Assembly: GCF_026340655.1 (NCBI RefSeq)
Contig: NZ_JAPEOZ010000001.1
Span: 1,426,001-1,490,000 of the forward strand
Length of the DNA stretch: 64,000 nucleotides
Reading direction: 5' to 3'
DNA from: Streptomyces sp. NBC_01275
Lineage (GTDB): Bacteria; Actinomycetota; Actinomycetes; Streptomycetales; Streptomycetaceae
The notes beneath the pieces were generated by a model. The model searched no databases. It saw nothing but the letters and a program-made list of their open reading frames with translations, and was not told the DNA's origin. Both the position numbers and the translations under genes were made by a program. Shown here in pieces: positions 33,153-41,908 of the stretch (positions are counted from its first letter, which is position 1; each line of letters begins with the position of its first letter).

Positions 33153-33848
33153 TTGTCCACGACGGGACAGTCCACACGGTCCACGGAAACAGGGGGACAC
33201 CTCACCCGGCATCTCACCCGTCGGCTGATCCAGCTGTACACCGGTCTCGCTCTCTACGGCGCCAGCTCGGCCCTGCTCGTCGAGGCGGGCCTGGGCCTGG
33301 AGCCCTGGAACGTGCTCCACCAGGGACTGGCGGAGCTCACCGGACTGACGATCGGCGTGGTGTCGATCATCGTGGGCGCGGCGGTGCTCCTGCTGTGGAT
33401 CCCCCTGCGCCAGCGCCCCGGCCTCGGCACGGTCTCCAACGTCTTCGTCGTCGGCATCGCCATGGACGGCACCCTCGCACTGGTCCCCGAGGCGCACGGC
33501 CTGGCCGTCCGCGTTCCCCTGCTCGCGGCCGGCGTCCTGCTCAACGGCGCGGCCACCGGCCTGTACATCGCCGCCGCCTTCGGCCCGGGTCCGCGCGACG
33601 GCCTGATGACCGGGCTGCACCGGCGGACCGGCCGCTCGATCCGCCTGATCCGCACGGCCCTCGAAGCGGCGGTCGTGGTGACCGGTTTCACCCTCGGCGG
33701 GACGATCGGCGCCGGCACGCTGCTGTACGCGGTGTCGATCGGCCCGCTGGCCCAGCTCTTCCTGCGGGTGTTCGCCCTTCCCCCGGCATCGGACCGCAGC
33801 ACGGTCGTTGCCACCGGGACACCCCAGGGGGCGATACTGCGTCCGTGA
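33153..33848 (+). CDS. YczE/YyaS/YitT-family membrane protein
   Basis: A 231-residue membrane protein with five to six hydrophobic segments and the family motif LGLEPWNVLHQGLAELTGLT. TTG 33153 is the likely start: GGGGAG at 33141-33146 sits 6 nt before it and no ATG or GTG is better placed. The family is of unknown transport function and often adjoins MocR regulators, as here (110 nt divergent). The stop overlaps the GTG of the GDPD gene (GTGA, 33845-33848), so the two are translated together. Confidence 0.85.
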   Translation: MSTTGQSTRSTETGGHLTRHLTRRLIQLYTGLALYGASSALLVEAGLGLEPWNVLHQGLAELTGLTIGVVSIIVGAAVLLLWIPLRQRPGLGTVSNVFVVGIAMDGTLALVPEAHGLAVRVPLLAAGVLLNGAATGLYIAAAFGPGPRDGLMTGLHRRTGRSIRLIRTALEAAVVVTGFTLGGTIGAGTLLYAVSIGPLAQLFLRVFALPPASDRSTVVATGTPQGAILRP

Positions 33849-34612
33849 CCAGCCACATACGCCACCCGTACCTCGACCATCCGGGGCCCATCCCGTTCGC
33901 GCACCGCGGCGGCGCCGCGGACGGTCTGGAGAACACCGTGGCGCAGTTCCGGCGCGCGATCGAGGCGGGCTACCGCTACCTCGAGACCGATGTGCACGCC
34001 ACGCGGGACGGCAAGCTCGTCGCCTTCCACGACACGACGCTGGACCGGGTGACCGACGGCGCGGGCCGGATCGCCGACCTGCCGTGGGCGGACGTTCGCC
34101 ACGCGCGCGTAGGCGGCAAGGACCCGGTGCCGCTCTTCGAGGAGCTCCTGGAGACGTTCCCCGAGGCGCGCTGGAACGTCGACCTCAAGGCCGAGCCCGC
34201 CCTGCACCCCCTGCTCAATCTGATCGGGCGCGCGAACGCCTGGGACCGGGTCTGCGTCGGCTCGTTCTCCGAGGCCCGCGTCGTGCGCGCCCAGCGCCTG
34301 GCCGGGCCGCGCCTGGCGACGTCCTACGGCACCCGGGGCGTGCTCAACCTGCGGATGCGGTCCTGGGGCGTGCCCGCGGCGCTGCGCGGTTCGGCGATCG
34401 CCGCGCAGGTGCCCGAGGCCCAGTCGGGCATCCAGGTCGTGGACCCCCGCTTCATCCGCGCCGCCCACGCGCGCGGGCTGCAGGTCCACGTGTGGACGAT
34501 CAACGAGGCGGATCGGATGCACCGGCTCCTGGACCTGGGGGTCGATGGCATCATGACCGATCACATCGACACGTTGCGCAAGGTCATGGAGGACCGGGGC
34601 GTCTGGGCCTGA
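33845..34612 (+). CDS. Glycerophosphodiester phosphodiesterase
   Basis: A 255-residue GDPD, TIM-barrel enzyme that hydrolyses glycerophosphodiesters to glycerol-3-phosphate and an alcohol. Catalytic motifs are present: FAHRGGAADGLENTVAQF (HR and E), YLETDVHATRDGKLVAFHD (ExD and H) and NVDLKAE (metal Glu), ending WTINEADRMHRLLDLGVDGI. No signal peptide, so probably cytoplasmic, recycling deacylated phospholipid. GTG 33845 overlaps the YczE stop. Confidence 0.92.
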   Translation: MTSHIRHPYLDHPGPIPFAHRGGAADGLENTVAQFRRAIEAGYRYLETDVHATRDGKLVAFHDTTLDRVTDGAGRIADLPWADVRHARVGGKDPVPLFEELLETFPEARWNVDLKAEPALHPLLNLIGRANAWDRVCVGSFSEARVVRAQRLAGPRLATSYGTRGVLNLRMRSWGVPAALRGSAIAAQVPEAQSGIQVVDPRFIRAAHARGLQVHVWTINEADRMHRLLDLGVDGIMTDHIDTLRKVMEDRGVWA

Positions 34613-34661
34613 CGGCCCGTCCCCCTCGCGCGGCGCCTGCTGCGGGGAAGCGAGGGCACGG

Positions 34662-36023
34662 GTGGGCATCGACACCGTGCGGACGGAGGCGTCCGACGAC
34701 GCCGTGGGGCGGCGGCGCGAGCAGCGCGGCTGGTACTTCTACGACTGGGCGTGCTCCGTCTATTCGACGAGCGTGCTCACCGTGTTCCTGGGCCCGTATC
34801 TGACGTCGGTCGCCAAGAAGGCCGCGGACGCCGACGGATACGTCCACCCGCTGGGGATCCCGGTGCGCGCGGGCTCCTTCTTCGCGTACTCGGTGTCCCT
34901 GTCGGTGATCGTCGCCGTCCTGGTGATGCCCCTGGTGGGCGCGGCGGCCGACCGCTCCGGCCGCAAGAAGCCCCTTCTGGGGGCGGCCGCCTATGTGGGG
35001 GCCGCGGCGACGACCGGCATGTTCTTCCTCGACGGCGACCGCTATCTGCTCGGCGGTGTGCTGCTGATCGTGGCGAACGGGGCCCTGTCCGTCTCGATGA
35101 TGCTCTACAACTCCTACCTGCCCCAGATCGCCCTGCCCGAGGAACGCGACGCGGTCTCCTCGCGCGGCTGGGCCTTCGGATACGCGGCGGGCTCCCTGGT
35201 CCTGGTCGGCAATCTGGTCCTCTACCTCGCCCACGACTCCTTCGGCGTCTCGGAGTCGACGGCCGTGCGCATCTGTCTGGCCTCGGCCGGCCTGTGGTGG
35301 GGCGGGTTCACGCTGGTCCCCCTGCTGCGGCTGCGCGACCGGCCGGCCGCCGTGCGCTCGGCCGCCGCACGGGAGGCGACGGCCCCGGGACTGCGCCAGC
35401 TCGCGGCGACCGTCCGCGACATGCGCCGCCACCCGCTGACCCTCGCCTTCCTCCTGGCCTACCTCGTCTACAACGACGGCATCCAGACCGTGATCTCCCA
35501 GGCGTCGCTGTACGGCTCCGAGGAGCTCGGCCTCGGTCAGTCCACCCTCATCGGCGCCGTCCTGCTGGTGCAGGTGCTGGCCGTGGCGGGCGCCCTGGGC
35601 ATGGGCCGCCTCGCCAGGACGTACGGCGCGAAGCGCACGATCCTCGGCTCGCTGGTGGCGTGGACGGTCACCCTGGGCGCCGGGTACTTCCTGCCGGCCG
35701 GGGCGCCGGTGGGCTTCTTCCTGCTGGCGTCCGCGATCGGCCTGGTCCTGGGCGGCAGCCAGGCCCTGTCCCGCTCCCTCTTCTCCCACCTGGTCCCGCC
35801 CGGCAAGGAGGCCGAGTACTTCTCCGCGTACGAGATGAGCGACCGCGGGATGAGCTGGCTGGGGCCGCTGCTGTTCGGGATCACCTACCAGCTGACCGGC
35901 AGTTATCGCGACGCGATCATCTCCCTGGTGGCCTTCTTCGTCCTCGGGTTCGTGCTGCTCGCGCGGGTCCCGGTGCGGCAGGCGATCAGCGACGCGGGGA
36001 ACCCCGTACCCGAGAAGATTTAG
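34662..36023 (+). CDS. UMF1/Atg22-like MFS transporter
   Basis: A 453-residue transporter with about 12 membrane segments. The opening GWYFYDWACSVYSTSVLTVF and VMPLVGAAADRSGRKKPLL, plus GWAFGYAAGSLVLVGNLVLY, match the UMF1 family (PF11700, related to yeast vacuolar effluxer Atg22). GTG 34662; weak GGGGAAG upstream. It follows GDPD by 49 nt on the same strand and may belong to the same transcript. Substrates of bacterial members are unknown, perhaps amino acids. Confidence 0.87.
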   Translation: MGIDTVRTEASDDAVGRRREQRGWYFYDWACSVYSTSVLTVFLGPYLTSVAKKAADADGYVHPLGIPVRAGSFFAYSVSLSVIVAVLVMPLVGAAADRSGRKKPLLGAAAYVGAAATTGMFFLDGDRYLLGGVLLIVANGALSVSMMLYNSYLPQIALPEERDAVSSRGWAFGYAAGSLVLVGNLVLYLAHDSFGVSESTAVRICLASAGLWWGGFTLVPLLRLRDRPAAVRSAAAREATAPGLRQLAATVRDMRRHPLTLAFLLAYLVYNDGIQTVISQASLYGSEELGLGQSTLIGAVLLVQVLAVAGALGMGRLARTYGAKRTILGSLVAWTVTLGAGYFLPAGAPVGFFLLASAIGLVLGGSQALSRSLFSHLVPPGKEAEYFSAYEMSDRGMSWLGPLLFGITYQLTGSYRDAIISLVAFFVLGFVLLARVPVRQAISDAGNPVPEKI

Positions 36024-36214
36024 CGCTGAAGGCGAAAGGGCGGTAGTGTACGCGTTTGGCCTGCCAGGCGTACCGTTACTGCGCGTCAAAGATGCCGAAA
36101 CGCTGGGTGACATCTCCTTGCAGAGGTGACAAACCGGGCGCCGGTGGGTACTGCACTGGTTGACAAGGCTGCGGCTACGACGGCGACGCATGACCCGGAA
36201 CGGGACTCGGAACG

Positions 36215-36240
36215 GGAATCTTTACCGCCGACCGGACGTT
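36215..36240 (+). promoter_or_regulatory. SigR-type promoter of rbpA
   Basis: GGAAT (36215-36219) and GTT (36238-36240) are separated by exactly 18 nt, the consensus of the thiol-stress sigma factor SigR (GGAAT-N18-GTT). It lies about 60 nt before ATG 36302. In S. coelicolor rbpA is a known SigR target. Confidence 0.85.
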
Positions 36241-36301
36241 GACCGGATGACGACGACAGCGACACCTGTCCTGTGGGCGACAAGCCCGGGAGGCACGATT
36301 C

Positions 36302-36676
36302 ATGAGTGAGCGAGCTCTTCGCGGCACGCGCCTCGTGGTGACCAGCTACGAGACGGACCGCGGCATCGACCTGGCCCCGCGCCAGGCCGTGGAGTACGCA
36401 TGCGAGAAGGGGCATCGGTTTGAGATGCCCTTCTCGGTCGAGGCGGAGATCCCGCCGGAGTGGGAGTGCAAGGTCTGCGGAGCCCCTGCACTCCTCGTGG
36501 ACGGCGACGGCCCTGAGGAGAAGAAGGCCAAGCCCGCGCGTACGCATTGGGACATGCTGATGGAGCGGCGGACCCGTGAGGAACTCGAAGAGGTCCTCGA
36601 GGAGCGGCTCGCCGTTCTGCGGTCCGGGGCGATGAACCTTGCGGTGCATCCCCGAGACAGCCGCAAGTCCGCGTAG
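36302..36676 (+). CDS. rbpA: RNA polymerase-binding protein RbpA
   Basis: A 124-residue actinobacterial transcription factor that binds the principal sigma factor and RNA polymerase and stabilises open complexes. Landmarks: the N-terminal RGTRLVVTSYETDRG, core with CEKGHRFEMPFSVEAEIP and WECKVCG (the zinc/CXXC region), basic linker EEKKAKPARTHWDMLMERR and sigma-interaction helix TREELEEVLEERLAVLR. Preceded by GGGAGGC. Monocistronic between a SigR promoter and a strong terminator. Start at ATG 36302. Confidence 0.97.
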   Translation: MSERALRGTRLVVTSYETDRGIDLAPRQAVEYACEKGHRFEMPFSVEAEIPPEWECKVCGAPALLVDGDGPEEKKAKPARTHWDMLMERRTREELEEVLEERLAVLRSGAMNLAVHPRDSRKSA

Positions 36677-36715
36677 CCCTGCGGGGCGCAGGCGGATATA
36701 CAGCGCACGACAATG

Positions 36716-36758
36716 ACCGCGGGCGCCGTACGTGAGGTTCACGTACGGCGCCCGCGGT
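36716..36758 (+). terminator. 20-bp intrinsic terminator of rbpA
   Basis: 36716-36735 pairs perfectly with 36739-36758 over a GGT loop and is followed by a pyrimidine/T-rich run (CTTTCTGCTTGCT). It is 40 nt after the rbpA stop. Confidence 0.92.
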
Positions 36759-36838
36759 CTTTCTGCTTGCTGCGGTCGTTCTGCTGCTGTCCGTGAGCGT
36801 GAGTGGGGTTCCGGCTCTGGGGGCTTTGCTCCCCAGAG

Positions 36839-36918
36839 CCCTACAACCAGACCCCCAGACCCCTACAACCAGACCCCTACAACGTCACTGCTCGTCTACA
36901 ACGTCACTGCTCGTCCCT
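36839..36918 (-). repeat. Tandem duplications at the 3' end of fxsA
   Basis: On the coding strand GACGAGCAGTGACGTTGTA, which contains the fxsA stop codon, occurs twice in tandem (plus-strand copies ending near 36918 and 36899), followed by alternating GGGGTCTGGTTGTA units. This indicates local slippage or duplication just past the gene. Confidence 0.8.
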
Positions 36919-37425
36919 GATGACCTCGCCCTGGACCACCTTGCCGTCGGGGCGGTGGATGCGGGCCTGCTGGAAGGCGTCGCCCAGGGAGCCGGGGGTC
37001 GCCGTCGCCGTCGCCGCGCGGAGCTTGCGCTCTCCGTAGGCGCTGAGGGCCTTCTGGACCGGCGGGAGGAGCAGGAGGAGGCCGATCGCGTCGGAGAACA
37101 GGCCCGGGATCATCAACAGCAGGCCGCCGAGCATCATGAGGCCGTTGCCGCCGCCCTGGGAGGGGGTCGTGCCGCGCTGGAGCGCCTCGTTGAGGTTCTG
37201 GAAGGCCCGTCGGCCCGCCCGCTTGATGACCACCGCGCCGAGCACGAACCCGGCGACCAGCAGCAGGAAGACCGTAAGCCCGCCGGCCGCGCCCGCGACC
37301 GCCGTCAGCAGCCAGATCTCCAGCACCAGCCACGCGGCGAGACCCAGCGGCAGGAACGTCCGCAGGCGCGAGCGCCGGGGCCGGGGCCGGGCAGGGTACG
37401 TGGGAGAGGGAACGCCAGTCGTCAT
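36904..37425 (-). CDS. fxsA: FxsA-family membrane protein
   Basis: A 173-residue membrane protein. After a basic Pro/Arg-rich head come two hydrophobic helices (FLPLGLAAWLVLEIWLLTAV, then LTVFLLLVAGFVLGAVVIKR) and the FxsA signature GGLLLMIPGLFSDAIGLLLLLPP. In E. coli FxsA suppresses F-exclusion of phage T7; its normal role is unknown. The C-terminus (RPDGKVVQGEVIRDEQ) matches actinobacterial FxsA. It is convergent with rbpA and separated from it by the terminator. Confidence 0.92.
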   Translation of the reverse strand: MTTGVPSPTYPARPRPRRSRLRTFLPLGLAAWLVLEIWLLTAVAGAAGGLTVFLLLVAGFVLGAVVIKRAGRRAFQNLNEALQRGTTPSQGGGNGLMMLGGLLLMIPGLFSDAIGLLLLLPPVQKALSAYGERKLRAATATATPGSLGDAFQQARIHRPDGKVVQGEVIRDEQ

Positions 37426-37565
37426 GCTCCCAGTGTGCCCCGACCGGGCTCAGAGCGGCATAAGGCCTGGAGCCCAGGAAGCGAGGGGTCCTGGAGGCCA
37501 AGGGTCCTGGAGGCCAGGGGGCGGAGGGCCAGGGGGCGGAGGGCAGAGGGCGAGGCAGCCAGGGG

Positions 37566-38426
37566 CTACGAGTGCCGCTGTGGGGACTGCTGGGGCTGTG
37601 CCTGCTGCTCCGTGGCCGCCTGCGGGCGCTCCGGCTGGTCCGACGACCGGCCCGTGAGCTTGCCGACCCGCTCCCCCACGCCCCACGCGGTGACCCGCCA
37701 CAGCGCCTCGACGAGGATGTCGCGGCTCATCTTGGAGTCGCCGAGTTCGCGTTCGACGAAGGTGATGGGGACCTCGACCACGTGATAGCCGGCCTTGACG
37801 GCGCGACGGGCGAGGTCGACCTGGAAGCAGTAGCCCTGGGAGGAGACGTCGTCGAGGCCGAGGCCCTCCAGGGTCTCGCGGCGGAAGGCGCGGTAGCCGC
37901 CGGTGATGTCGCGCAGCGGGAGGTCCAGGGCGAGGCGGGAGTAGAGGCTGCCGCCGCGGGAGATGACCTCGCGGGACTTGGGCCAGTTCACCACCCGGCC
38001 GCCGGGCACCCAGCGGGAGCCCAGGACCAGGTCCGCGCCCTTGAGGGCGGTGAGCAGCCGGGGCAGTTCCTCGGGCTGGTGGGAGCCGTCGGCGTCCATC
38101 TCGATGAGCACGCCGTAGCCGTGGTCGAGGCCCCAGCGGAAGCCCGCGAGATAGGCGGCGCCGAGGCCCTCCTTGCCCTTGCGGTGCAGCACATGGACGT
38201 GGTCGTCCTCGGCCACCAGCTCGTCGGCCAGCTTGCCGGTGCCGTCGGGGCTGTTGTCGTCGGCCACGAGGACGTGGGCCTCGGGAACGGCCGCGCGCAC
38301 CCGGTCCACGATGGACTTGATGTTCTCCACCTCGTTGTAGGTGGGGATGATCACCAAGGCCGTCCCGAGCGGACCGAACTTCCTGTCCCGGTCCCGTGCT
38401 GCGAGCGTCCCGTCGCCGTCGTTCAC
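37566..38426 (-). CDS. ppm1: Polyprenol monophosphomannose synthase (GT2)
   Basis: A 286-residue GT2 glycosyltransferase that makes polyprenyl-phosphate-mannose, the donor for protein O-mannosylation. It shows VIIPTYNEVENI, ADDNSPDGTGKLAD, the metal motif EMDADGSHQPEELP, GSRWVPGG, ITGGYRAFRRETLE and VPITFVERELGDSKM. GTG 38426 is used because GGAGGGG lies 6 nt upstream. It is the soluble one-domain form without the GPI-like membrane extension. The C-terminal 30 residues are Gln/Pro-rich. Followed by fxsA on the same strand after about 140 nt of repetitive GGAGGCCAGGGGGCGG-like spacer. Confidence 0.92.
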   Translation of the reverse strand: MNDGDGTLAARDRDRKFGPLGTALVIIPTYNEVENIKSIVDRVRAAVPEAHVLVADDNSPDGTGKLADELVAEDDHVHVLHRKGKEGLGAAYLAGFRWGLDHGYGVLIEMDADGSHQPEELPRLLTALKGADLVLGSRWVPGGRVVNWPKSREVISRGGSLYSRLALDLPLRDITGGYRAFRRETLEGLGLDDVSSQGYCFQVDLARRAVKAGYHVVEVPITFVERELGDSKMSRDILVEALWRVTAWGVGERVGKLTGRSSDQPERPQAATEQQAQPQQSPQRHS

Positions 38427-39020
38427 TGCTGCCCCTCCGTGTCCATGCGCAGGGGACCACCATAGTGGCCGCCGCCTGCGCTGACGTGACCGCACGTTCG
38501 TATGGTGGTGTCGATTCCACAAGAGCGGGGTAAGAACGTGCTTTTGGGCTTGTATGTGCGCCCGTACCCCGCACGGGCGCACCCAACCGTGCCCCGGAGG
38601 CCAAGCGGCCGGACATGCTGCGGATGGGGGCCCGGCGCTCTTCGGGCCGACCTGGGGCCCGCTGGCTGCGGGTCGACCGAAAGCCGTTGTCTACTGAGCG
38701 CCCGGGCCCCACCCGGGTCACACCGCCCCGACCGGACGGAACGTTCCCTCGCTGCGGCGCGGGCGCTGAGCCTGGCTGCCAGTGGCGGTGCCCCGGTGCG
38801 GCACACCGTCCCTGACCCAGCGGCGCCGCGGCGAGTGCGCGGACGTTCCCCGGCGGGGCGTCCGGTGGTGGACTCGGCCGAACCTACCGGCCCCCCGCCA
38901 TTGGCTGTCAACAGCTGTGTGACCTGCGGCTCTTCCGCCAATGCCCTGGTCAGCGGGGAGACAGCGCGGCTCGCAGGACGGCGCGCGGACGGGTGATCTT
39001 CCCCGCGCCGCCTCCGGAGG
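38427..39020. other. 594-bp intergenic region with one strong hairpin, no supported gene
   Basis: Frames on both strands here have weak third-position G/C and no recognisable motifs. A 10-bp perfect stem, GTGCGCCCGT (38556-38565) with ACGGGCGCAC (38573-38582), is extended by TTGGG/CCCAA arms and could be a structured leader of the ppm1 transcript or a terminator of the amidohydrolase. I see nothing else. Confidence 0.5.
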
Positions 39021-40667
39021 TCACTCGCTCGGCCGTACGAACACGGTCCGTCCCGCGACCACCGTGCGCAGGCATTCCGGCAGGTCGGAGCCCGGGGTCA
39101 GGTCGGGCAGACCGGGCGTGCCGGAGCGGGGGTCGGTGGACCAGCGGGCGACGCGGTCGTCGGGAGCCTGGACGACGAGCGCGTCGGCGCGCCACACCGC
39201 GTAGTCGGCGGGCGCGCCCGGTACGAGGACGCCCGCGTCGTCGCGTCCGATCGCCCGCCAGCCGCCGCGCGTGTGGGCCGTGAAGGCGGCGCGTACGGAG
39301 ATCCGGTGCTCGGGGGTCCGGTGGAAGGCGGCGGCGCGGACCGTGCCCCACGGGTCGAGGGGGGTGACCGGGCTGTCGGAGCCGAAGGCGAGCGGGACCC
39401 CGGCCCGCAGGAGGGCCGCGAAGGGGTTCAGGGTGCGGGCCCGCTCGACGCCCAGGCGCTGGGCGTACATGCCCTCCTCGCCGCCCCACAGCGCGTCGAA
39501 GGCGGGCTGCACGGAGGCGGTCAGGCCCAGCTCGGCGAAGGCCGCGACGGTCTCGGGGGTGAGCATCTCGGCGTGCTCGACGCGGTGGCGGGCGGCGCGG
39601 ATCCGGGCCAGGCCGACCTTGTCCGCGGCGGCGCGCATGCCGTCCACCACGGCGGTGACGGCGGCGTCGCCGATGGCGTGGAAGCCCGCCTGGAGCCCCG
39701 CCTCGGTGCAGGCGGTCACATGGGCGGCGACCTCGGCCGCGCTCACGTAGGCGGTGCCGGTGTGGCCGGCGTCGGCGTACGGGGTGTGCAGACAGGCGGT
39801 GTGGGAGCCGAGGGCGCCGTCGACGAACAGGTCGCCGGCGGCGCCGAGCGCGCCCAGTTCGCGCGCCCTGTCGATGCCCTCTTCGGCCCGCTCGGCCCAG
39901 TAGCCGACGACGCGCGGGCCCGGCTCCTCGGCGGCAAGCCGCAGCAGGTCGGTGAAGTCGTCCTCGGAGGAGATCTCGGGACCGGCGCACTCGTGGACGG
40001 ACCCGATGCCGAGGGAGGCGGCGTGCGCGAGGGCGGCCCGCTGGGCCTCGGCGCGCTGGGCGGGCGTCACGGCTGCGAACGCGGCGGCGCGTACGGCGTG
40101 ATGGGCGTCGGCGGTGAGCGGGCCGTCCCCCGGACCACCCGCCGGACCGCCCGCCGGACCGCCCGACGCGCCGAGGCTCGGGATCATGTCCAGCAGGGCG
40201 GTGGAGACGACCGCCGAGTGCACGTCGATACGGGACAGGTAGAGGGGACGGCCGTCGGTGGCCGCGTCCAGTTCCGCGCGCGTCGGCGGGCGGCCGCCGG
40301 GCCAGCGGGAGGCGTCCCAACCGTGCCCCAGCAGTACCTTGTCCCGCGGACGGGCCGCGGCGAACTCCCGTACGCGGGCGAGGGCCGCCTCCAGGGTGGG
40401 GGCGGTCGAGAGGTCCAGGCCGGTCAGGGCGAGGCCGGTGGCCGTGGTGTGCACATGGGCGTCGGTGAACGCCGGGGTGACGAGGCCGCCGTCCAGGTCG
40501 ATCACCTCGTCGACGCCGTCCGCGAAGGCGTCGGCCGCGCCCTCGGAGCCGACCCAGGCGACCTGGCCGCGCTCGACGACCATCGCGGTCGCGAACGGGT
40601 CGGCGGGGCTGTGGACCTCTCCTCGGCGGAGCAGGACGGTCTTCGGCTCGGGGGTGCGCTCACTCAT
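39021..40667 (-). CDS. YtcJ-like amidohydrolase
   Basis: A 548-residue amidohydrolase of the YtcJ-like (NfdA) group, metal-dependent TIM-barrel enzymes acting on N-formyl or related amides. Metal motif HVH in TPAFTDAHVHTTATG, GFHAIGDAAVTAVVDGM, RHRVEHAEMLTPE and FGSDSPVTPLDPWG are all present. The protein has an unusual Gly-Pro repeat (GGPAGGPAGGPGDGP) at about 175-190, made of 12-bp tandem units in the DNA. ATG 40667 has AGGAG-like upstream sequence in a weak context. In S. coelicolor the same enzyme follows ppm1, as here. Substrate unknown. Confidence 0.88.
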   Translation of the reverse strand: MSERTPEPKTVLLRRGEVHSPADPFATAMVVERGQVAWVGSEGAADAFADGVDEVIDLDGGLVTPAFTDAHVHTTATGLALTGLDLSTAPTLEAALARVREFAAARPRDKVLLGHGWDASRWPGGRPPTRAELDAATDGRPLYLSRIDVHSAVVSTALLDMIPSLGASGGPAGGPAGGPGDGPLTADAHHAVRAAAFAAVTPAQRAEAQRAALAHAASLGIGSVHECAGPEISSEDDFTDLLRLAAEEPGPRVVGYWAERAEEGIDRARELGALGAAGDLFVDGALGSHTACLHTPYADAGHTGTAYVSAAEVAAHVTACTEAGLQAGFHAIGDAAVTAVVDGMRAAADKVGLARIRAARHRVEHAEMLTPETVAAFAELGLTASVQPAFDALWGGEEGMYAQRLGVERARTLNPFAALLRAGVPLAFGSDSPVTPLDPWGTVRAAAFHRTPEHRISVRAAFTAHTRGGWRAIGRDDAGVLVPGAPADYAVWRADALVVQAPDDRVARWSTDPRSGTPGLPDLTPGSDLPECLRTVVAGRTVFVRPSE

Positions 40668-40725
40668 GGGGAACAGTCTCGCGCCTGCCCGCGGCCGCCC
40701 GGCACGCAGGTGGGTCCCCGCTGGG

Positions 40726-41166
40726 TCAGATCTTGGGCGGCCGGGCCTCGTACGGGGTCGACAGGACCACCGTCGTCCTGGTCGACACGCCCGCGAGCGC
40801 CCGCAGCCGGCCGAGCAGCTCCTCCAGCTCGTGCGGGGTGGCCACCCGCACCTTGAGGATGTAGTTCTCGTCGCCGGCGACGCTGTGGCAGGCCTCGATC
40901 TCGGGCACGTCGGCCAGGCGGTCGGCGATGTCGTCGGGGGCGCTGGGGTCGAACGGTTTCACCGAGATGAAGGCGGTCAAGGGCAACCCGACGGCCTCGG
41001 AGTCGACGACGGCCGCATAGCCCCGGATGACGCCGCGCTGTTCCAGTCGGCGCACCCGCTGGTGCACGGCCGACGTGGACAGGCCCGTGGCCTTGCCCAG
41101 GTCGGTGTAACTCATCCGCCCGTCCTTGACGAGCAGCTGCACGATTTGTCGGTCCAGCTCCTCCAT
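40726..41166 (-). CDS. Lrp/AsnC-family transcriptional regulator
   Basis: A 146-residue feast/famine regulator. The N-terminal HTH (LDRQIVQLLVKDGRMSYTDL, GLSTSAVHQRVRRLEQRGVI) and the C-terminal RAM domain (ADVPEIEACHSVAGDENYIL, LRALAGVSTRTTVVLSTPYE) are complete. Such proteins sense amino acids as octamers and bind gene promoters. It lies 58 nt upstream of the amidohydrolase on the same strand and may be co-transcribed with it. The amino acid ligand is not predictable here. Confidence 0.92.
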   Translation of the reverse strand: MEELDRQIVQLLVKDGRMSYTDLGKATGLSTSAVHQRVRRLEQRGVIRGYAAVVDSEAVGLPLTAFISVKPFDPSAPDDIADRLADVPEIEACHSVAGDENYILKVRVATPHELEELLGRLRALAGVSTRTTVVLSTPYEARPPKI

Positions 41167-41429
41167 GACGCAAGAACTTACCGTGCGGGCGATCTCCGCG
41201 TATACCTATGCAGCCCAGGTCATAGCCGGTTTGTGATGTGGCGGAGAGCCGTGCCCGTGGGGCGTCCGCGGAGCATCCCTGGAGCATCTGCGGTTGGCAT
41301 GTGACGAACGCCACAGCGCTCGTGAGGGCTTCGTGATGTCCTCGTGATTACCGCCGAGACGGGTTGGGAAGTGCTTGCTGTGGTCGAGGCCGCAGTGCCT
41401 TCACGGCCCAGCCCGAGGGGGAGAATCCC

Positions 41430-41870
41430 ATGCAGAGTCTTAAGCGCCCTGGTCGCACCGTGCCCAAGCGGCTCCATTCGGTCGTCGAGCCCGAGCCGGA
41501 GGGCGTCGAACCCGACGGCCTCGACGACGCCGACGAGTTCGACGCCTACGACACCTTCGAGATGTACCGGGTGATCTGCCCGGACTGCGCGCAGCCCATC
41601 GCCCTGCTGGCCGACGAGGAAGTGCTCCCGGAGCACGCGCTGTGCGCCTCGCCGTGGAACCCCTTCGGGCTCACGGTCTGCGCCGGCACCGGCCGCGGGG
41701 CGTCGGAGGCCCGGCCGGCGGACGAGTCCGCGGAGCTCCAGGAGCAGGACACCGCGCTCCTGCTGACGCTCCCTCAGGGGCTCGACTGGCGCACCCAGCC
41801 CTTCTCGCACGTCGGCGGCCCGGGCTCACGCCCGATGCGCGTGCCGACGATGCGCCGCGAGGCCGCCTGA
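41430..41870 (+). CDS. Hypothetical protein with a CxxC zinc-ribbon-like segment
   Basis: A 146-residue protein with ATG 41430 behind GAGGGGGAG. After an acidic head (EPEPEGVEPDGLDDADEFDA) comes YRVICPDCAQPIALLADEEV, and later HALCASPWNPFGLTVCAGTG: a CxxC pair plus two more Cys that could bind zinc or a cluster. The tail is Arg/Met-rich. Conserved among Streptomyces in my memory, function unknown. It is a single gene divergent from the Lrp regulator; the 263 bp between them hold several imperfect GTGATGT/GTGACG repeats but no clear promoter. Confidence 0.72.
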   Translation: MQSLKRPGRTVPKRLHSVVEPEPEGVEPDGLDDADEFDAYDTFEMYRVICPDCAQPIALLADEEVLPEHALCASPWNPFGLTVCAGTGRGASEARPADESAELQEQDTALLLTLPQGLDWRTQPFSHVGGPGSRPMRVPTMRREAA

Positions 41871-41908
41871 ACGGCCCTCCGCGCTCCACTCCGTAGCCGC
41901 CCCGCGGC

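Noticed and set aside
29957..34612. 1551-codon plus-strand open frame
   Set aside because: It runs through three real genes out of frame; only the last 256 codons (GDPD) are real.
38502..38996. 164-codon plus-strand frame upstream of ppm1
   Set aside because: Third-position G/C is too low for this genome and there is no family motif or ribosome site.
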